A stretch of DNA of 64,000 nt, from NCBI GenBank assembly GCA_019915135.1, contig JAHLMK010000012.1, positions 806,001 to 870,000 of the forward strand. Direction: 5' to 3'. Below are positions 57,698-64,000 of this stretch, one piece after another. Position numbers and translations under genes: made by a program. The notes beneath the pieces were generated by a model. It saw only the letters and a program-made list of their open reading frames with translations. It was not told the DNA's origin and did no database searches. Within the stretch, counting starts at the first letter, position 1. Each line of letters begins with the position of its first letter. Source of the stretch: Strobilurus pachycystidiatus. Its lineage: Eukaryota > Basidiomycota > Agaricomycetes > Agaricales > Physalacriaceae.

Positions 57698-60689
57698 ATG
57701 AAATTTGACGCTGATGTGTACAGGAAGTACAGGAAGACTGACAATATCTCTGTCGCCGCTCGCCTTCTTGTCGCCTTGCGCCAAATGGTAGAAGCAGACC
57801 CTCCACCAAATACGGACTTCGATCACTGTCTCAAGCTATTGAACGAGCAGCCTATGTTACATTGGGAGCTCCGTCAGCACTTTCGGAACAAAGCGCTGCA
57901 GAAGCTGGAGGAAACACGTATGTTCCGGCTGTAAGCAATCTCTGAGATGACTGATATCAACATCTCCTGTGTGTAGCCTTATTGACCGACGAACGTACGA
58001 AACTGCCGTGGGTGGAACGTCATGAGTTCGAGCCGGTTATCTCATTCATGGAGAGAATCAAGGCTTCTCTGCTTAACTCATTCGAGAATGCCTCGTTCCC
58101 TTCGGTCAAACGATGGGAGCCCCTACAGCCCCCGAAAGATGCGACTGTTGGTGACCATATCCGCCAGTTAGCCATACCTTTGGTCGCTTGCGCCGACCCT
58201 GCACCTTCAGTGCTGCTGTTTGACCTGGGGGGCTTCAAGAAAGACCCGGTCCTCCGCGACAGGATTGAAGACCTATTTCAGCCTCAGACGCACACGTCAG
58301 TACAGACCGATTATGTGCTCATCCAAACTTCATCTGACACTAAGGATATAGGTTTCTAGTCAATACTTCTGGCTCCGGCAAGACCAGGCTGCTCTATGAA
58401 GGACTGTGTGCTCGTTGGGGTCTATTCTTCACTTTCTTTATTGATGCTAACAATCTGGGAAGCGACGAGATCAGGCAAATGAACAAGATGTTCACGGAGA
58501 GTGGAGGATATCATCCTGATCTTGTCATACACCCCACTCTCGATCTACCCATTCCCTCGGAGAAGGCCTACGCCCATGCTAGAGCTCATCGCCTCGGGAG
58601 CGAGATCCTTTTCACCCAACTCCTTCTATTCAAGATGTTCTTGGAGTTCTCGTCTGCGCATGGATTTCCGACAGAGCATAAACGACTCTGGCTCTGCTTC
58701 CAGCTCAACGGTGAACTGGTACACCAAGATATAGGCGAACCAATCACTATGCTCTACCGAAAAGTGAAGAGTTGTACGGCCGATAGCGGTTACATCGACG
58801 ACGCTATTCACGAAACATTGAAGGACATCTCCCTGCTGCTGGCCGAGACAGGCTCGGATGCTATCTTCATTGCTATCGATGAAGCTAATCATGCCACTGA
58901 TCCTGTCGACCTTCTGGGAACGTCGGACGACCAAGTTCCACTGTTGAAGGAAATCCTCCGAATATGGCATCGTCATACCAAGGAGTTCAACGTCACATTT
59001 ATCGTGGCTGGTGTTCGAATCGAGCGGGAATATTTTGATCCTGGTGATCCTGAATGGATGTCTTATCGCTGGTCGTCGAACACAGGCGATTTTGTACATG
59101 ATCCCACGGCTCAGCAGACCTATCTCAGCCAATTCCTTCCTCCTCCACTTCTGGAGAGCCCTTCCGGCAAGGCATTATTACAGCGGGCCCGGAGATGGCT
59201 CAGAGGAAGGCAAGTAAAGTACTCCTACATTGTATGTGGCACCTCGCTGATGAAAAGACCTAGACACCGATGGACAGCTTCATACGTCGCCACAATTCTT
59301 GTGCGATGCTTCGAGACTCCTCATACTGATATGAACGAATACATCGAAATCCTCACAAGTGGATATATCCCGAGCGATGAGAGCGCCTTTGTCGAACCTG
59401 GAAAACGTGATCTTGAAGACAGCCCAAACCTTGTCAAAGCTATCATGAAGAAAGATATAGCTGGTACGCTGCGATGCCTTCCATGTGAACGGATGATGAA
59501 ACTGTACCTTCTCTAAGCAGATCCCTCGTTGATCGCCAGTATGCATGACGTCTTGGTCAATCGTCTCGTCAATCATGAGCACCCGCTCACTTTTGGTATG
59601 GATCGAATATCTGTGGTCAATCGAGGAATTGGACGTTTCAACGATTCACATATGAAGCAGATCGTAATCGATGAACCACTTCTCCTCTTGGCTATTGCCC
59701 AGTGGTTTGGACAAAGAAATCTCCTTGTACCAGACTGGGAGCAGTATCGGTCGTCTGAATCCCTCCCGTACCATGACATATCCACAACAATCGCTTCGGT
59801 TGCACTTGTTCTTTATCGCCATTTCTTGACACCGAAACCTCTGTCGACTCTATTCAGTTTTGTTGGCGAGGCTCCTCCTACGTGGCAACACAACGAGGCC
59901 GAATTGGTACGGCTGCAGCGTCAGCCGAACATGGATATAACGTATCGGCCAGTGTCGTGTACTCTCGGTGATCTTGCACAGTTGTCATCAGATCTAGAGC
60001 ACACCATCTCCTGGTTCGAACATTTCGGGACAATCTTCTGCATTCATGACGCCGAATCACCCCATCCCACGCTTATATTCCCCTTCAACATTATCGGCGC
60101 GGGAATGATGTGGGTTGGACTCCAGGTGGACCTGAACGACGCGGCGCATTCTCGCGATCAGTGGCGTTCCAGAATTGTCGACATTGTACCAGACACGATA
60201 CTCCGCTCAATTACTGTAAGTTCTCGCTTTTCGCTCCTCAAGCGCAATTTGACCTCGTTGATTTTGGTTATAGATACCCTGTCTCAAGCCTGGAGCTGTC
60301 ACGGTATGTTCGACTTTCTTTGACATGGAGGAGGTTCTGACAACGATTTCCAGAGCAGGGACGCTCAGGTCAATGCTCTACAGCAACTTCCTGAATCTCT
60401 GACAGGTCTTGGGGACTTTTCATTCTTACGAGTACTCATGCCACTGTATCCGGTTGAACCTGAAGAGCGGTGCGGCAGCAGCGACGACGATACCATGATC
60501 GGGGCCGTTGTAAACCTGCCAGAGGACGGCAGAGAGGCTGAAGAGGATCTAGTTGCGGACATAGCACATTCACTCTCCTTGCATGATTCTGCGGTTCTGA
60601 AACGAGATGCTGGCTCGGGTTGTGATACGATACCTGCGAAGCGCCCTCTTGATGACGGATTTCTCTCTAAACGTTCAAGGAAGGAGTAA
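57698..60689 (+). CDS. P-loop NTPase with degenerate nuclease-like C-terminal domain (family copy B; Crinkler-like layout)
   Basis: ATG at 57698 (MKFDADVYRKYRKTDN). The N-terminal module FDHCLKLLNEQPMLHWELRQ matches copy A. After intron 57918-57976: PSVLLFDLGGFKKDPVLRDR, intron 58296-58351, Walker A NTSGSGKTRLLYEGLC, Walker B AIFIAIDEANHATD, and FNVTFIVAGVRIEREYF. The WLRGR-HRW junction spans a GC-AG intron (59210-59263). The C-terminal domain aligns with copy C but reads SPHPTLIFPF...WVGLQVDL, without the D and QxK residues. The tail is basic (AKRPLDDGFLSKRSRKE), perhaps a nuclear signal. The stop is 46 bp from the stop of copy C on the other strand. The gene appears intact throughout. Probable NTP-driven protein of unknown action; Crinkler kinship is inference. 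Confidence 0.78.
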
Positions 60690-60735
60690 TTTCAAGGGAT
60701 GTGGGGCAAAATACATGTACTACGTATGCCCCGAC

Positions 60736-63700
60736 CTATGCCAGCACTTGGTCATTGTCAAGTTTGACCTTTTTGGAGCGAGTCACGCGAGACAAGGGAG
60801 GCTGCTCAGGCTTAGCGGGATTCAAGTCGACTCCGACTGGGGATAGAGACCTCTTCAAAGGTATGAGTGGGAAATCCTTCTGGCATAAGTCTAGAAAATT
60901 GGCCGGAAATTCAGTGGACGTGATTTCCTTCATCTTTTCGATCGACAAGTAGGCAATGGGATGGGGGTCTCCGTCAACGACTGCCTGCTCCTTGATGGGT
61001 AGGTTGTCCGGTCTCGCTTCGGCGGGAAACGAGGCCACCACGCGCATGAGAGAGTATGGACCAGCATTCTGGGCCGCTTTACCCGAAGGAATGCCGTCTT
61101 CCAAGCCTTTGAGCACCCTTTCTGGAAAACTGTGGCGCGACAGATACTTCGTTCCGTTCTAGTCACCATTAGAGCGTGGCACAAATGCTATGGTTTACCA
61201 CTCACTTTTTGGCTCCAGAAGGCTTTCGGTGTCACACTGTTGATGGCGTTCATGAGTGTCGTGTTGTCGAGCACTTCGGATTTACGAATTTTAGCCTGTA
61301 CTGCGACCCACATGTATGTGTAATGTCCCTTGCTATCCGCCTTGGTGGTGTCGAAGAGCTTCAGTAGGAACAGAAGATCTGGGCCCATATGGGTCCCGGG
61401 GAACAGAATGCCAGCTGGCGCGGAAAGTGAATGGTTGAAGAAAGCCTCCGATCCCAGGTCGCACTCCAGGTTGTCCCTGGCACTGTAGCCTAGGCAGCCA
61501 GGATAGTTCGGCATAGAGGTTTCCGGTGAAAAATCGTACTGGCCCTCCAGAAGCATATCTGTCCCCGGGCCCAGTGGGCGGTGGAGAGATACCAGAACGG
61601 CCCGAAGATGTCCCAATGCATTCGAGCCATTGAGGTAGTCAGCTGGCATGTCAAAAATCTCTGCTAGGGTGCTTTCCTTGGAGCTCGAGAAGGCCTGACT
61701 GAAGTAGTAGGCCAAATAATTCTCGAGTCCGTTGTCGGCTGGTGCGTGTTGCTCGAAATCATCTGTCAATGACATGTAGAGAGATTGTGCATCGCCCGGT
61801 CGTCGATCTGCAAACCGGTTGAAGCAGGTGAAGGCTGACATCAGGACTAGAGGCTCATAGACCTGAACATCATCCACGGAGTTGAAAAGCTGCCCCAACC
61901 CGTATTGTAGTAAATCGTTGGAGTATTCGTCGATGGCCTTCCTGACCTTCCGCCCATGTAAGAAGTACTTAAAGACTGCGTCTCTCAACCACTGTTTGCA
62001 AGTTGGGTCTGAAGCGTGTATTGAGACAACATTCGATGACGGCACTGTTACCACCTACCGAGACGCGAGAAGTCAAGACCGCAAATTGGCGGGTCGGGTA
62101 TCTCGACAAAACCACGATGATACTGTGTAGCATCTGAGGGTGAGAATTTTCCCATTTGTCGGACATATTGGTTCAGCAACACATTGGCGCTGGCACCGTC
62201 AAATATCTGATGCTGCAGAAGATATTGAACAAAGGCGCTTGTGAAACGATGTCTACAACAACGGTCAACTCAGATGCGGACAAGAAGAAGCTAGGAGCGA
62301 CACTAACCTTCCACGTAGCCAGATCCAGATTCGTTGCAGTAGGATTTTCCCATGCTCGTCGAGCCAGAGCTGCGAGGGCAAAAATCTCTTGACATACATC
62401 ATTTGTTTGGTCTGATTTTTAAACGAGCCTGTCATCCATATAGAAGTCCAAGGAGTTGTTTTTGCGATCTGAGAATCTAGACGAGTGTCAAGTATGACTT
62501 TCGACAGCCCAGTGCCAGTGATGAGGAGCTGGAAATCGACCTTCGAGTTTGTCGACTCGCTGAGAGAATTCCAAGCAGCTGAGACCATGCGCAGAAGTGG
62601 CCGTGATTTCGTCCTGCACTGGGAGAGGAATGCGTCTGGAAACTGATTCACCATAATCTGGGCTTCATCCACAACTATCGGAAGATGAAGTCGAGCTTGG
62701 TCGTCAACAACGATGCCGAGGAGTGTATGGATCTCCGGGACTACCGCCTCGAAGAATTCTTCCAACGTCGCGGCATCTGTATGTAGAAAGCATTCCGTGT
62801 ACTTCTGATAAACATCGACGATGCCGGTCATCTTCAAAAGACCTGGCTGGACTTGGAGATGTGTCCACAATCTCCTGAAAGCTTCATCACCAGTATCTTT
62901 GCCAGCGGCCGTGATCCGTTTCAAGAACACACGGAAAACGTGAAGGCGGGCCGCTAAGACTCTATTAAAGAGAAGCTTCGCGATATTCGCATTGCCTTGC
63001 TCTAGAACAATCTTAACGTTGCCGTCGTAGGGTGTGAGGTCGGCGATGAACTCGATCTGGAAGGCGGACGTCGAAAGCTGGTTGTAGACACTGCCCAGAT
63101 CCAAGGATCCTATCTCAGGCAAGGAAGACGTAGCACAGGGACCGGCACAGGTGAAGTAGAATCCGTAGGTAGCGCATAATGCTTCGAGGCAAAGCCGTGT
63201 CTTGCCGGATCCCGAGGCATTCATGAAGAATCTGCCATGACACGTCAGAAAAGCGATGGCACCTTGCGGAGGGACGACACGAACTTATTTGGAGCACCAC
63301 GCGTAAAACTTAGGATGTTTTGAACCCTTGCCGCCGTGTCAGCCTCGTGCAGAAAGGAACCCAGGTCATGAAGAAGCAAACTCGGTGCTTTAGAGGTCAC
63401 CAACTGAGGAATCTTCAAGGCTTCGAACTGGGCAATGGTCTCTGGTGTCAACGACGTCCCTTTGTATTCGGAGTCCTTGGCTGATTCGGAGTCATTGGTT
63501 GATTTGGCGTCCTTGGCTGATTTGGAGTCCTTGGCTGGGGGCGAAACTGTTGGAATCCAGTATGGTATGTCCCTCTTCGGAGTCTTCTTCCCTTCGCTGA
63601 TGAATTCGTCTAGGGCGGAAGACAATGTCTTGTCGAGTCCGGACAACTTGACTTCGATCGCGTGAATGTCATTGTCTGTGTCCATGTCGTCGGTGTCGGA

Positions 63701-64000
63701 TGGTAGACCAAGGTCTTCGAGCGAGTGCCCCAGATCTTTCAGGAGGTATTTGACTGTGGTCAGATGAGTCATTACTACAGGCGCGATTGAACGAAGACGG
63801 CGCTCACTGTCATTGAAAGAGACGACGGTAGGCAGTCTCTTCATGAGTTTGACCAAGTCCATTGATCGTTCTTGACGACACCTGTCGATGAACTGCTGAC
63901 ACTTATCAACGGTTGAGAAGATGCTAGACACGCGAAGACGGCTGTGCAAAATCTGTGCTGCATGTCGCTTCTCGATATTGTACCGCACTGCGGCTTCTTG
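60736..64000 (-). CDS. P-loop NTPase fused to PD-(D/E)XK-like domain (family copy C; 5' end outside window)
   Basis: Partial: the frame is still open at the right edge. The N-terminal part is helical, followed by a linker with four 6-residue repeats (SAKD-type) and APSLLLHDLGSFLHEADTAA. After intron 63232-63284: FFMNASGSGKTRLCLEALCA (Walker A), LHLPIVVDEAQIMVNQF (Walker B), VDFQLLITGTGLSKVIL, WLRGR-HRF across intron 62253-62307. Then LVLMSAFTCFNRF and the C-terminal domain: GILFPGTHMGPDLLFLLKLF, YTYMWVAVQAKIRKSE. The D in GPDLL and the QAK fit a PD-(D/E)XK pattern with Gln in place of Glu. A last exon ends in a basic patch (RVTRSKKVKLDNDQVLA). Of the three paralogues only this one keeps the possible active site. 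Nuclease activity is inferred, not shown. Confidence 0.78.

Overview
The window is nuclear DNA of a filamentous basidiomycete, most likely an Agaricomycete. Genes are dense, carry many introns of about 45-60 bp with GT-AG ends, and lie on both strands. The proteins are typical fungal ones: an Ssk1-type response regulator, a Pho80-type cyclin, a Zn(II)2Cys6 factor, Rsa3 and Esf2. Two copies of a seven-helix membrane protein of the DUF6534 type, a family I know from mushroom-forming fungi, point the same way. The species cannot be named from the sequence. All gene models were spliced by eye.

Layout. 1-6.7 kb: the 3' end of a glucosidase II beta-subunit gene, a glutamine-rich SSXT (SS18/Snf11-like) gene, an unresolved stretch, and RPS25. 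6.85-13.3 kb is accessory: duplicated non-coding repeats, a damaged DUF6534 gene with a 255-bp MITE in one intron, and a convergent P-loop NTPase gene (copy A). 13.6-26.3 kb: a KDM3-like JmjC protein, SSK1, ARS2/SERRATE and ESF2, the last two divergent. 27.1-30.0 kb is a second copy of the accessory block: repeats, an apparently intact DUF6534 gene, and a remnant of the NTPase gene. 31-57 kb is conserved core: NCS6/CTU1, an oxidoreductase-like protein with a long disordered extension, tRNA-Phe with an intron, an SRPK kinase, RSA3, a Pho80-type cyclin, NUP160/NUP120, a Zn2Cys6 regulator and STI1. 57.7-64.0 kb: two more NTPase genes (B and C), tail to tail with 46 bp between them.

The main point of interest is this NTPase family: three genes plus two fragments. 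All three genes share an intron at the same place just before the P-loop and another, in the same phase, inside a WLRGR-HR motif. Each has a Walker A (SGSGK), a Walker B (DEA) and a C-terminal domain. In copy C that domain has a D...QxK pattern like a PD-(D/E)XK nuclease; A and B have lost those residues. The layout resembles the Crinkler-type NTPase-nuclease proteins described in fungi and oomycetes. That assignment is inference and needs profile searches.

The core genes cover ER glycoprotein quality control, chromatin remodelling and demethylation, ribosome assembly, RNA processing, tRNA thiolation, osmostress signalling and protein folding. They form no pathway cluster. The two DUF6534/NTPase blocks look like one ancestral segment that was duplicated and then decayed differently at each site.
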